Assembly: GCA_021790995.1 (NCBI GenBank)
Contig: JAJYFA010000025.1
Span: 1-33,262, forward strand
Direction of reading: 5' to 3'
Source: Acidobacteriota bacterium
Lineage (GTDB): Bacteria > Acidobacteriota > Terriglobia > Terriglobales > Acidobacteriaceae
Length of the DNA: 33,262 bases
Position 1 is the first letter of the stretch, and each line of letters opens with the position of its first letter. The notes below the pieces were generated by a model. The model was not told the origin of the DNA. It did no database searches and saw only the letters and a list, made by a program, of their open reading frames with translations. The position numbers were made by a program, and so were the translations under genes. Positions 7,973-16,704 of the stretch are shown here, piece after piece.

Positions 7973-10900
7973 TCAGTCAACTGTAAGAGACAGATCCACT
8001 GGCTGGGTGAGGTTCGTCTGGGCGGCGGAGACGTTGACAGTGATCTTGTAGGGGCCGGTGGGTGTGCCAGCGCCACTGCCCTGGCCGCTGGAGCCATTCG
8101 AGCCCTTGCTGGAGCTGGTGCAGCTGGAGACGCCGCAGACAAGAACGGCAAGAAGAAGCACCATCTGGAAGATTCTGCGGCGGCGGTGGATGGCAAGCGG
8201 CAGCAGGAGCAGTCCGCAGGCAAGCGGCAGGGCGCGCCACGGGCCGGGCCGGTCCGGGCGCGGCTGGCCAAAGCCCTGCCTCGCAAAGTCCGGTCTCTCA
8301 AGGCGCGCGGTTGCGCTGCTGGTGGAGATTTCAACCTGAACGTTGGCCTGAACGCCGGAGTTGATCGTATCTGTCGTAGGGCCGGGATTGAAAAGGCAGA
8401 GGGCGCCAACAGGCAGCGTGCCGCAGGTGAGTGAAAAGGCGCTGGCGGCGCCGTTGGGAGTGATCGCAAGCGTATAGTCAGCCGTCTGACCGGCAATTAC
8501 GCTCTGGCTCGATGATCCGGAGATCGAGACGGTGAAACTGAAGCCGGCACCGGAGAGCCCGACTGAGGCTGGCTGGGTCACAGCGCCGGAACTGACGGTG
8601 AGGGTTCCGGCAGCAGCGCCGCCCAGAGTCGGCGTAAAGACAACCGAGGCCGTGCAACTGGCGCCTGCGGCCACGCCGCCGGAGCAGGTGCTTTGCGCGA
8701 TGCTGAAGGGCGCCGGCGCGCTGAGCGTTAACGCGTCGATGGCGATGCCCGTGGAGTTGGTGATGGTGACCGATTGCGCGGGGCTGGTCGTGCCGGGAGT
8801 AACGAGAGAAAAGTTGAGCTGAGCGGGGCTCACCGTCAAGCCGTTGGAAAGTGATCCCGACCCATTGATCGGAATTGAAACTGGATTCACTCCGGGAGTC
8901 GAGGTTGAAACGACGAGCGTCGCCGCACTGGAGCCGGCGGCGCTGGGCGTGAAGACGATTTGCGCCGCGCAGCTGGCTCCGCTGGAGAGGGCCGTTCCGC
9001 AGTTGCTGGTGAACGAGTAGCTCGAAGCCGCCGGGCCGGTGAAGGCAAATCCGATGTTGGCAATGGGCGTGGCGCCGGTGTTTGTGACGGTGACGGTCTG
9101 GGGCGTGCTGGCCACACCTTGTTGCTGGTTGGCGAAGGTAAGACTGACGGGGGTAACGCTGAGGACAGGCGGCGTCACTCCCGTGCCGCTCAGGGCGACG
9201 GTCTGGGTTTTGAGCGCGTCGGCGATGGTGAGGGTTCCCGTGAAGGCGCCGGTCTGCGTGGGAGCAAAGACGACGTCGATGGCACAGACGGCGCCAGCTG
9301 CCAGTTGCGAGCCGCAGTTGGGCGTCTCCTGAAACGGGCCGCTGATCGAGATGCCGATGCCGTTGAGCGCCATGCCACCGGTGTTGGTGATGGTGACGGC
9401 GATGGGCGCTGACAGCTCACCTTCGACGGTCTTGGGAAAGACCAGCGCGGCGTTGGGCTCGGGCGGGTTGACGATGTCGGTGGCAGGAGCCAGGGCGGTT
9501 CCAGTGAGCAGAACGGTTTGCGTGCCTTGGCTGTCCATCATGGTAAGCAGGCCCGTGAAGTTTCCGGCCGTGGAGGGCGCGAACTCTATCTGCAATTCGC
9601 AGGGGTTGGAGGGTGCGAGGCTGGATGCGCCGCAGGAATTGCTCGAGATCACAAACGGCGCGGTGACAGTGAGGCTCGTGACCGAAACCGCCGTATTGGC
9701 GCCGTTGGCGACGGAGATGGACAGGCTCTTCCACGGCTGGCTTCCAGCCTCGACCTGGCCGAAGCTGAGAACGGCTGGCGAAAGCGTGACCAGGCCTGCG
9801 GCAGTTCCAGTGCCGTTGAGGTCGACGGAGAGCTGGCCGCCATAGATGTTGGCGTAGATGGTCATCTGGCCGGTCAGTGGGCCAGAGGACTGCGGCGCAA
9901 AGACGACGGAGATCGTGCATGTGGCGCCGGGGGCGATGGTCTGATTTTGGCAGGTATCGCCGGATTCATTGAAGTCGCCGGTGAAGACGATAGGACTGGC
10001 GGAGGCGAGGACCAGGTTGGTGCTGCCGGTGTTGTGGAGCGTGACGGTCTGTGGGGCGCTGATGGAGCCGGAAGCCTGGCTGGCGAAGGTCAGTGAGGCC
10101 GGCGAGACCGAAGCGGCGCTCAGGCTGCTGTTCGCGGTCAGGAGTTGTGTTTGCCAGATGCCCCGGCCGTAGGTGGCTGCAACCAGCACCTGTGAGGGAC
10201 TGGAGACGGGAGCGGCGACGAGGGCCACGGCGGGCGCGGCGGGAAGTCCCGTGCCAAATGCGGACCAGCACATGGAGCCGGGTTGCGCGCAGTTGGCGAC
10301 TTCGGGCGTCGAGAAAACGCCAAGGTCCGTCGCGATGTAGACCGTGTTCGCGCTTTGCGGATCGACGGCGAGGCTGCTGGCGGGAGCATCGGGAAGGTTG
10401 GCCATGATGGAACTCCAGGTGGCGCCGCCGTCGGTCGAGCGGTAGACGACCTGAATTCCCTGGGCATAATTGGGCATGCCTTCGACCGTGACATAGACGG
10501 TCTTGCCGGTCGGATCGTGGGGATCGATGACGATGCTGGAAACATCGAGACCGTAATAGTTGAAGGCGAAACTGTCGTTGCTGACGGGGTTGAGAGTGAG
10601 ATCGCTCCATGTAGCGGTATCGGTGGAGGGGTTGTAGACACCGCGCCAGACGTGGCCAGGGAGAATGGAGCCGTTCGTGGCTGAGCCGTACATGCCCACG
10701 TAGATGACCTCACCGCCGGAGTTGAGCGGCATGGCGGCGATGGAACGGACGAGCGCATTGCCGTCGCAGGGGCCGCTCGAGACCTGGCTGGAAAAGATGG
10801 GGCTGATGGCGTATGTCGAAGTCCAACCCCCGCTGGCCGGCCCGCGCCAGATGCGGCAAGTGGCGACGAGCAACTGCGTGTTGTCGAGCGGGTCGACCAT

Positions 10901-13051
10901 GAACGCCGACGGAACCGGCAACGTATCGTCGGACTCGCCCACGTCGGCGTTGGCGACAACCGGGTTTTTGCCGAAATCGCTTGGTGTGCAGAGAGTGGAT
11001 TGCGAGCACAGGTAGATCGCCACCCCCGCCTGGCTGTTGTTGACGTACCAAATGCTGTTGTCGCTGGGATCGATGGCGACGGGACCGCCGAAGCCGGAGA
11101 GAATCTGCGGCCAGATGTTGGTGGCGGAGGTTGTCTTGACGCCGCTGACGCCATTGACGCCGAGGCCAGCCATCAGCGTGTAGGGAGTCAGTTGGAAGGA
11201 CGAGAGGCTTTCGACTTCAGCCAGCGAGCCCGGTGCGTTCTCGGTAGAGCTCTGGTAGGAGCTGTAGAACTGGCCGTTGAGGTTCTGGAAGTGCAATGCG
11301 TCGTTCGCACTGCAGACGGAGCCGGTTTCGGCGATGCCGTCGGTCGAGCGCCAGAGGCCGCTGTCGTTTCCGATGAAGATTTCGAGTGGGTTTGCGGTGT
11401 TCCAGGCGAGCGCGTGCTGGAATTCGCCCACCCCGGCGGTGCAGGCGGCATTGGTGGAGTTCGTGGTGTCGCGCCAGACGCAGCCGGAGTACACGCTGCA
11501 CTTCCAGAGGTCGTGGGCGCCGGCCAGGAGCACCGTGTCCTGCTGCGAAGGAATCGCGGCCAGCGTCAGGTTGTAGTTGCCGTCGGCGATGGTCGCCGCG
11601 CCCTGGTCGGGGATGTTGGATTCAAGCGCCGTTGTATTTAACTGCTGCGCGAAGGTGATGGTGGCGCTTGTGCACTGGCCGCTATTGCTGATGGCGCACT
11701 TGTCCTGCCAGATGCCCTGATCCTGATTGTTGATATCGACAGTCCAGGCGAAGGTGTCGCCGGTGACGGGATTGACGGCGAGCGTGCCGCGAAAGATGGG
11801 ACAGCCCTCACTGCCGGGAATTCCGGGGTTGGCGGGGCACAGGGCGGTGGTCAGGCCAGATCCAGGCTGATTGGCAAGCCGCGTCCACGTCATGCCGTCG
11901 GCCGACTCGTAATAGCCATGGAAACGGATGGCGGCGAGGAAGACCTGGCGCACGGGATTCCAAACGATGGATGTAGCGGCGTTGCCGTTGGGCCCGAGGA
12001 ACGGATTGGCGGGCGACTGGAGCACGGCGCCATTGCCGTCGGCGATGGTGGCCAGATGCCACGTGGCTCCGCTGTCGTTCGAGTAGTAGAGGCCCTCGCT
12101 GTTGAGGGTAGGCAGTTCGGCGTCGACCACTTCGCCCTCGTAGGATGAGGCTACTGCGGCGACGACAGTCTGGGGCGTGCATTGGGCAGCGGAGGATGTC
12201 TGTGGACTGCACCAGGCAAAGCCGGAGAATCCCTCGCCGGCGAAATAGACGTCGCGTGTGCCGAGAAAGTCTTCGGCGTCGGAGGTCTTGTCGATAAGGC
12301 TCCAGGTGTGGCCGCTGTCCGTGGAGTACAGGATCCCGGCTCCGTAGTAGGAGTCGAGGACATCGTTGGGGTCGCCGGTGCCGGCGAGGATGACGCCGGT
12401 TCCACCGGGTTGCACGGTGAGCGCGCCAATGCTGATGGAGGCGTCCGTGGCGCCGCCCAGCGCGGTGACTCCGTCTGTGAGTGGAGTGAAGACGATGTTG
12501 GAGACGGCGGACGTGCCGGCGCTGCTTGCGCTCCAGACACCGCCGCCGGTGGTGCCCAGGTAAACGTGATTGCCGGTTGGATCGGAGGGGTCGATGGCGA
12601 CGGCGGTGATGCGGCCGCTGACAAGGCCGTAAGTTGGTGTGATGACGGCCGCGGGCCCGAGCGGTGTCCAGGTGGGGCCCGGCGTGGAGCTGGATGTGGA
12701 GGACTGTAAAGGCACGGTCAGGGGGTGCGCCAATTGCGCTGCGGCGAAACGGCGGCCCAGAAGAGAGCCGGCGGCGGCGCGACGGCCGGGAGCCACTCCG
12801 CGGCGGGCAAGAAAGCGACGCGCGGCGAGCACACGCGGCGGCAACTGCCGGGATGGCCGCGCGGCGGAGGGCCGGGATAAGGAAGACGCGAGAGATTGTT
12901 GCGCAGTAGCGCCGGAAGCGAGCTGCGCGGCGAGAGCCGTGGCCAGCACAATCGGCATCCACGCGCGGCGGCTCTTGCAGGCGAGCAGTCGACGGGCAGA
13001 CACGGTCGTGCCGTCGGCATGGGCAGGGCGAATCGAGATCGGATCGAACAT
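7973..13051 (-). CDS. Giant exported Asp-box beta-propeller protein with ASH/choice-of-anchor-D repeats
   Basis: About 1,692 residues. A signal peptide is visible (SRRAWMPIVLATALAAQLASGATAQQ region, about 28-53). An Ala/Arg-rich stretch follows. Residues about 120-970 form a BNR/Asp-box beta-propeller-like region, with repeated S-x-D-x-G-x-T-W motifs (STDSGHTWS, SNDSGATWH, STDGGATWS) as in sialidase- and VPS10-like folds. Five ASH-type beta domains follow (about 980-1505), each with a core like LTFANQQQGVASTPQTVTV and a CTISVVFAP strand. Then come an Ig-like tail, two hydrophobic segments split by RRRR (about 1605-1645), and a Ser/Gly-rich end. No catalytic residues were identified. It is likely surface or envelope anchored, for adhesion or glycan binding. 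The frame opens further to a TTG at 13192, but a perfect TATAAT there argues for ATG 13051. Confidence 0.85.
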   Translation of the reverse strand: MFDPISIRPAHADGTTVSARRLLACKSRRAWMPIVLATALAAQLASGATAQQSLASSLSRPSAARPSRQLPPRVLAARRFLARRGVAPGRRAAAGSLLGRRFAAAQLAHPLTVPLQSSTSSSTPGPTWTPLGPAAVITPTYGLVSGRITAVAIDPSDPTGNHVYLGTTGGGVWSASSAGTSAVSNIVFTPLTDGVTALGGATDASISIGALTVQPGGTGVILAGTGDPNDVLDSYYGAGILYSTDSGHTWSLIDKTSDAEDFLGTRDVYFAGEGFSGFAWCSPQTSSAAQCTPQTVVAAVASSYEGEVVDAELPTLNSEGLYYSNDSGATWHLATIADGNGAVLQSPANPFLGPNGNAATSIVWNPVRQVFLAAIRFHGYYESADGMTWTRLANQPGSGLTTALCPANPGIPGSEGCPIFRGTLAVNPVTGDTFAWTVDINNQDQGIWQDKCAISNSGQCTSATITFAQQLNTTALESNIPDQGAATIADGNYNLTLAAIPSQQDTVLLAGAHDLWKCSVYSGCVWRDTTNSTNAACTAGVGEFQHALAWNTANPLEIFIGNDSGLWRSTDGIAETGSVCSANDALHFQNLNGQFYSSYQSSTENAPGSLAEVESLSSFQLTPYTLMAGLGVNGVSGVKTTSATNIWPQILSGFGGPVAIDPSDNSIWYVNNSQAGVAIYLCSQSTLCTPSDFGKNPVVANADVGESDDTLPVPSAFMVDPLDNTQLLVATCRIWRGPASGGWTSTYAISPIFSSQVSSGPCDGNALVRSIAAMPLNSGGEVIYVGMYGSATNGSILPGHVWRGVYNPSTDTATWSDLTLNPVSNDSFAFNYYGLDVSSIVIDPHDPTGKTVYVTVEGMPNYAQGIQVVYRSTDGGATWSSIMANLPDAPASSLAVDPQSANTVYIATDLGVFSTPEVANCAQPGSMCWSAFGTGLPAAPAVALVAAPVSSPSQVLVAATYGRGIWQTQLLTANSSLSAASVSPASLTFASQASGSISAPQTVTLHNTGSTNLVLASASPIVFTGDFNESGDTCQNQTIAPGATCTISVVFAPQSSGPLTGQMTIYANIYGGQLSVDLNGTGTAAGLVTLSPAVLSFGQVEAGSQPWKSLSISVANGANTAVSVTSLTVTAPFVISSNSCGASSLAPSNPCELQIEFAPSTAGNFTGLLTMMDSQGTQTVLLTGTALAPATDIVNPPEPNAALVFPKTVEGELSAPIAVTITNTGGMALNGIGISISGPFQETPNCGSQLAAGAVCAIDVVFAPTQTGAFTGTLTIADALKTQTVALSGTGVTPPVLSVTPVSLTFANQQQGVASTPQTVTVTNTGATPIANIGFAFTGPAASSYSFTSNCGTALSSGASCAAQIVFTPSAAGSSAATLVVSTSTPGVNPVSIPINGSGSLSNGLTVSPAQLNFSLVTPGTTSPAQSVTITNSTGIAIDALTLSAPAPFSIAQSTCSGGVAAGASCTASVVFTPTLGGAAAGTLTVSSGAVTQPASVGLSGAGFSFTVSISGSSSQSVIAGQTADYTLAITPNGAASAFSLTCGTLPVGALCLFNPGPTTDTINSGVQANVQVEISTSSATARLERPDFARQGFGQPRPDRPGPWRALPLACGLLLLPLAIHRRRRIFQMVLLLAVLVCGVSSCTSSSKGSNGSSGQGSGAGTPTGPYKITVNVSAAQTNLTQPVDLSLTVD

Positions 13052-13180
13052 GGGCTTCGTGGAGCATCCGCGAACGGATTCTGCTTCCTCTTTGGTGAAA
13101 ATCTTCCAATGAAGATCAGCAAAAATCCATCGGATTGCGCTCAACGAAACACGCAGCTTCCGGGATTGGAATCGATGCCC

Positions 13181-13186
13181 ATTATA
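13181..13186 (-). promoter_or_regulatory. Candidate -10 box of the giant protein gene
   Basis: On the minus strand these six bases read TATAAT, about 130 bases before the chosen ATG at 13051. A -35 element is weak (TTCTCC at 15-bp spacing). If this is the promoter, the transcript begins near 13172 and the upstream TTG start at 13192 cannot be used. Confidence 0.4.
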
Positions 13187-13612
13187 GGACAACGCGGAAC
13201 CGGAGAACGTGTGATTCAGAACACGGGAGTAACGAAGCGCCTGAAGAATCGCCGGAACTGCCTCAGAGAAACCAAATTTACCGTCGCCCGGTCTTGCAAG
13301 GTCACGGCTTCAGCCGTGCCGCAACGCACGCAAAATGAGAGGGGGGCTTTAGGCTTCGTGCATCAACAATGGCTTCACCCCGAATGTGCCTTGAAAAGAC
13401 CTACCGCGCGAACTCGCCAACTTGCGAAGTCGCGAAGCGACGCCAATTCGCGAAGAATCGAACAACGTACCTCATCCACAGTTGACCAGCATTACCGTGT
13501 GGGACTGACACGGCGCTACGCAGGTGAAGCAGTCATTTTTGCATGCTGCTTTAGCCCCCGAGGGATGATCTTTCCCGGCAGCCTTGCCTCTGCTCTGCGG
13601 CTTCGATCGCCC
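13187..13612. other. Gene-free interval with repeats
   Basis: No gene was supported. It contains a family B palindrome, GTCACGGCTTCAGCCGTGCC (13301-13320), followed by a degenerate GGGGGGCTTTAGGC module, and a second repeat block at 13548-13611. The rest is unremarkable. Confidence 0.65.
13548..13611 (+). repeat. Direct repeat flanking photolyase, left copy
   Basis: GCTTTAGCCCCCGAGGGATG followed by ATCTTTCCC and ending CTCTGCGGCTTCGATCGCC. About 55 of 64 bases match 15205-15268 in the same orientation, by eye. It ends one base before the photolyase stop codon. Confidence 0.75.
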
Positions 13613-15031
13613 TCAGGCCTGCGCGCCGTGCTGGCGGATGTAGGCGGCGGCGTTGAATTTTTTCGCGATGGAGGCGCCGGTCATGGGGCGAATAAGGCCG
13701 AAGACAGGGCGGTTGAACCAGGGGCGGTCGAGCTTGCCGACGATCGCCCAGGCGATGCCGGCGTAGCCGTTGGGGTCGCGCCCGTCGAGCTGGTAGCGGT
13801 CGTTGAGGATGACGGCCCAGTCGAAGGCGGTGGCGGGATCGGGCGCCCATTCGAGGATTTTCTTGGCCCAGTACATGCGCATGTAGTTATGCATCCAGCC
13901 GGTCTTGACCATCTGGCGCTGGGCCGCGTTCCACAGCTCGTCGTGGGTCTCGGCGCGCTCCAGTTGCGCCAGCGTGTAACGCCAGGGTCGCGGGTCGGCG
14001 GCGTGTTCAAGCAGCGTCTTGCACGCCCAGGGCGCGGCGCACTCCCATGTGTCGTAGTTGGGCTCGTGGCGCACAAAGAGAACCGCCAGCTCGCGCCATC
14101 CGATCAACTGCTCCAGAAATCTCTCCCCGGTTCCGCTTGGGATTTTGCCGGAGGCAGCAGCTTTTTTGACAGCGAGGGCAATGGTGAGCGGACTGATGTT
14201 GCCGAAGTGAAGATAGGGCGACAGGCGGCTGGTGCCTGCGATCTCGGGGTGGTTGCGATCTTCGTCGTAGCCGGCGAGATCGTGAGCGATGAATGCGCGG
14301 AGGCGCTTGAGCGCGGTCTGCGTGCCGCCGGTAAAGCTGTCGACCGGTTGGATGGTGCGGTCGAGCCTGGTGAATCCGGCAGTGATGTCCTGAGAGAGCG
14401 GGTAGCTGGCGAGCGCCTTGCGCGGCTTCCAGGGGTGGAGTGGCGCAATCGCTGGCGGAGCGGCGAGAAACCGGGGCAGCTCGGCGCGTAGCCTGGGGCG
14501 AAAATGGTGCAGCAGAATGAAGCTGCGGTTGAAGACGCGCGAAGGCACAACGACATCGGCGTCGACGGTCCAGAACGGGATGCGAAGGCGGCGGGTGAGC
14601 ACGCGGCGCCAGCGTTCCGGCTCGCGGCAGGGGTTCTCGTCGCCGATGAGCAGCGCGGCGCGCGTTTCTGCAAGGAATCCATCGAGCGAGTCGGGAGCGC
14701 GGCGGACAATGAAACCAATGCCGCGCGCGGCAGCGTCTTCGGCCGCGTCGCAAAGGCCCTGCTGGAGAAAGTGGTAGTGGCGCAGGTTGGCGTTGGGGTA
14801 GTTGGGAATGATGCCGAAGTAGATGACGACGGGCAGGCTCAGAATATTTGCGGCGGCGATCGCTGTGTCGAGAGCGGGATTGTCGACGGCGCGCTGGGCG
14901 CGCTGCATCCAGTAGACGACGCACTGACCGTCCTGGCGCGGAGCGCCGTCGCGGCGCACCAGGACACGGGGCTGGTTGGCGAGAGCAATGAGTTCGGCGG
15001 GAGTCTCTTCCGGATCTGATGCTGGCATCAC
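13613..15031 (-). CDS. phr: Class II CPD deoxyribodipyrimidine photolyase
   Basis: Flavoenzyme of 472 residues that uses light to split cyclobutane pyrimidine dimers. Class II signatures are visible: VVYWMQRAQRAVDNPAL and LPVVIYFG in the N-terminal antenna-binding domain; then TSRLSPYLHFGNISPL, LIGWRELAVLFV, TGWMHNYMRMYWAKKILEW and LDGRDPNGYAGIAW in the FAD-binding C-terminal domain. Length matches class II enzymes. The ATG at 15031 begins MMPASDPEE; a second Met follows directly. It is a single gene, divergent in function from its neighbours and bracketed by repeat-rich stretches, so it may have been acquired or be prone to loss. Confidence 0.94.
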   Translation of the reverse strand: MMPASDPEETPAELIALANQPRVLVRRDGAPRQDGQCVVYWMQRAQRAVDNPALDTAIAAANILSLPVVIYFGIIPNYPNANLRHYHFLQQGLCDAAEDAAARGIGFIVRRAPDSLDGFLAETRAALLIGDENPCREPERWRRVLTRRLRIPFWTVDADVVVPSRVFNRSFILLHHFRPRLRAELPRFLAAPPAIAPLHPWKPRKALASYPLSQDITAGFTRLDRTIQPVDSFTGGTQTALKRLRAFIAHDLAGYDEDRNHPEIAGTSRLSPYLHFGNISPLTIALAVKKAAASGKIPSGTGERFLEQLIGWRELAVLFVRHEPNYDTWECAAPWACKTLLEHAADPRPWRYTLAQLERAETHDELWNAAQRQMVKTGWMHNYMRMYWAKKILEWAPDPATAFDWAVILNDRYQLDGRDPNGYAGIAWAIVGKLDRPWFNRPVFGLIRPMTGASIAKKFNAAAYIRQHGAQA

Positions 15032-15061
15032 GTGCGGCGGCCTCGGAATTCTATTTTCAAC

Positions 15062-15359
15062 CTAAATTCGGCAGTTCGCTCGCGATTTACGGTAGCCTGG
15101 TTTTGCAAGGGCGCGGCTTCACAGGCTGCGGAAGCACTCGATTGGAGCCGCTGTTTTGCAAGGGCACGGCTTCAGCCGTGCCGTAAAGGACGCAAAACGA
15201 AAGGGCTTTAGCCCCTGGGGGATGATCTTTCCCAAGAGCCCCGCCTCCGCTCTGCGGCTTCGATTGCGACTCGCACTTCGGGTTCTGATCTGCTTGTTCG
15301 GAACGGGCTGCAATCGATACGGATGAAGTTACCTTCATCCCTCCAACTGCCGAATTTAG
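15062..15359. repeat. Roughly 298-bp repeat-bounded element with 15-bp inverted ends
   Basis: CTAAATTCGGCAGTT at 15062-15076 is exactly inverted as AACTGCCGAATTTAG at 15345-15359. Inside lie a degenerate family B unit (about 15104-15120), a full family B palindrome GGCACGGCTTCAGCCGTGCC (15163-15182), and the GCTTTAGCCCC block (15205-15268). No ORF or transposase lies within. It fills almost the whole gap between photolyase and coxD. It could be a MITE-like unit or a chance nesting of separate repeats. Confidence 0.6.
15205..15268 (+). repeat. Direct repeat flanking photolyase, right copy
   Basis: GCTTTAGCCCCTGGGGGATG followed by ATCTTTCCC and ending CTCTGCGGCTTCGATTGCG; the same-orientation counterpart of 13548-13611 on the other side of the photolyase gene. 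Confidence 0.75.
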
Positions 15360-15380
15360 ATTCAAGCCGGAGACCGCAAT

Positions 15381-15719
15381 TTACCAGCGGCCCCAGGCGC
15401 GGGTGAAGTAGTCGGAGAGGGTCATTCCCACGAGGACCAGGAACATGAAGAGCCCTGAAACGACGGTAAGCTTGGTGAGTTTGGTGCTGTACTTGACGTG
15501 CATGAAAAAGAGCACGACGAGCAGCATTTTCCCGGTGGCGATGGCGAGATTGACGACGGGATTCCAGAAGAGGGTAATGCCAGGAGCGATGTGCCACTCG
15601 CCGAGATCGATGTAGGAAGCGAGGACGGTCAGGGCCGTTCCGGTCAGCAGCGCAAGGAAAATGATGATGTAGGTTTTGGGACTGACGACGTGGTGTTCGA
15701 GTTCGTGCTGTTCGTTCAT
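15381..15719 (-). CDS. coxD: Cytochrome c oxidase subunit IV (prokaryotic type)
   Basis: Small accessory subunit of the aa3/caa3 oxidase, 112 residues with three hydrophobic segments (YIIIFLALLTGTALTVLASY; VVNLAIATGKMLLVVLFFMHV; VVSGLFMFLVLVGMTLSDYF). The FFMHVKYSTKL segment is typical of the COX4_pro family. The frame is open upstream to 15905, but that part only translates repeat sequence. ATG 15719 is preceded by AGGAG and the family begins here (MNEQHELEHHVV). It is the last gene of the respiratory locus, separated from coxC by about 220 bases that contain a MITE-like element. Confidence 0.92.
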   Translation of the reverse strand: MNEQHELEHHVVSPKTYIIIFLALLTGTALTVLASYIDLGEWHIAPGITLFWNPVVNLAIATGKMLLVVLFFMHVKYSTKLTKLTVVSGLFMFLVLVGMTLSDYFTRAWGRW

Positions 15720-15780
15720 GGCGATTCTCCTGCGGACGGCTTGTTGCACAGGGCTCAGGCCTGGAAGATTTCCTGTCTGC

Positions 15781-15800
15781 GGCGCGGCTTGAAGCCGTGC
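15781..15800. repeat. Family B palindrome (coxD-coxC gap)
   Basis: GCGCGGCTTGAAGCCGTGCC is a short variant of the GGCACGGC-type palindrome, immediately upstream of coxD and outside the MITE-like element. Confidence 0.55.
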
Positions 15801-15831
15801 CCTGTTCAAGTCCCCGAATTTCAAGCGGACA

Positions 15832-15942
15832 CTAGGTCTCTGACCGCGTGAAGTTGTACCAACTCTGGGTGCCCCATCCATGCGGCGTACTTGTTTTTGC
15901 CGCATGGGTGGGAAAGCGCAAAATTATGCGGTCAGAGACCTA
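15832..15942. mobile_element. MITE-like 111-bp element at the coxC stop codon
   Basis: Ends are perfect 15-bp inverted repeats: TAGGTCTCTGACCGC (15832-15846) and GCGGTCAGAGACCTA (15928-15942). If the terminal TA is a target duplication, the inverted repeat proper is 13 bp. The interior contains a family A hairpin (15868-15918). There is no coding capacity. The right-hand TA supplies the first two bases of the coxC stop codon TAG. IS630/Tc1-like transposases produce TA duplications; linking this element to one is inference. Confidence 0.6.
15868..15918. repeat. Hairpin repeat, family A copy 2
   Basis: GTGCCCCATCC leads into the stem CCATGCGGC, a T-rich loop, GCCGCATGG and then GTGGGAAAGC. The outer parts match copy 1 (39-84) in inverted orientation. 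The inner stem differs from copy 1 at two positions, each with the compensating change in the other arm. Confidence 0.7.
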
Positions 15943-16704
15943 ATGTCTGCTGATCAAATAAAGCAGAGCAAAAAGATAGATCCAGATGATGTCGACGAAG
16001 TGCCAGTAGAGGCCGAAGTTTTCAACGAATGTGACGTGCCCGTTGGTGAAAGCGCCGCTTCGGGCGCGAAAGATCATGAAGACAAGGATGCCGATGCCGA
16101 TCACCATGTGCAGAGCGTGCATGCCGGTCATGGCGAAGTAAAGGAAGAAGTACTCCTCGGTCTTCTGCGCCATGTCGGGCGCGAGCGGTGCGTCATGGTA
16201 CTCGTTGTAAACCGCGGGATCGGATTGCGGATTGACGAACGACTCGACGCTGAAGTGCACGCCGGGAACGTGATGCTTCTCCCATTTCTCATGCCACTCG
16301 ATGCCCTTGATGCCGAGAAACACCAGGCCAAACACGAGTGTGAGGCAGAGATAGACAAGGAGGGATTTCTTGCGCCGCATCTCAGCCGACCAGACGCTCA
16401 TGGCCATGGTGAAACTGGAGGCGATGAGGACCGCGGTGTTGGCCGTGCCCCAAACGATGCTCAACTGGTGCGAGCCGGCGACAAAGGCCTGATAGTACCA
16501 GTTGCGCATGATCAGATAGGCGGTGAAAAGGCCGCCGAAGAACATGACTTCAGTGAGCAGGAAGAGCCACATGGCGAAGTTGGTGGCGTCAAACTGCTGG
16601 TCGACGGTCTCGAAGTGGTGGCGTTGGTAAGGCGGATGCTCCCCATGGTGCGAGTTGCCCGTCTCCGCCATGGCGCTGTTCGCAACTGCGGCGCTATCGG
16701 TCAC
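15940..16704 (-). CDS. coxC: Cytochrome c oxidase subunit III
   Basis: Integral membrane subunit of the haem-copper oxidase, 254 residues, with seven predicted hydrophobic segments. Visible family features are MWLFLLTEVMFFGGLF, MHALHMVIGIG and the C-terminal FVENFGLYWHFVDIIWIYLF. It supports proton uptake and stability of subunit I. Start: a GTG at 16704 has a consensus AGGAGG site 7 bases upstream and overlaps the coxA stop (TAGTG), so it is preferred to the ATG at 16671. The stop codon lies in the inverted end of the MITE-like element. The frame upstream of 16704 is only a shadow of coxA. Confidence 0.94.
   Translation of the reverse strand: MTDSAAVANSAMAETGNSHHGEHPPYQRHHFETVDQQFDATNFAMWLFLLTEVMFFGGLFTAYLIMRNWYYQAFVAGSHQLSIVWGTANTAVLIASSFTMAMSVWSAEMRRKKSLLVYLCLTLVFGLVFLGIKGIEWHEKWEKHHVPGVHFSVESFVNPQSDPAVYNEYHDAPLAPDMAQKTEEYFFLYFAMTGMHALHMVIGIGILVFMIFRARSGAFTNGHVTFVENFGLYWHFVDIIWIYLFALLYLISRH

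Noticed and set aside
13052..13192. Upstream extension of the giant protein gene to TTG 13192
   Set aside because: A perfect TATAAT lies within this segment, and the translation there lacks signal-peptide character.
5641..15182. Possible CRISPR array from the recurring palindromes
   Set aside because: Copies are kilobases apart, variable and in both orientations, with no regular spacers or cas genes.
15720..15905. Upstream extension of the coxD frame
   Set aside because: It translates the MITE-like and family B repeats; ATG 15719 has a strong ribosome site.
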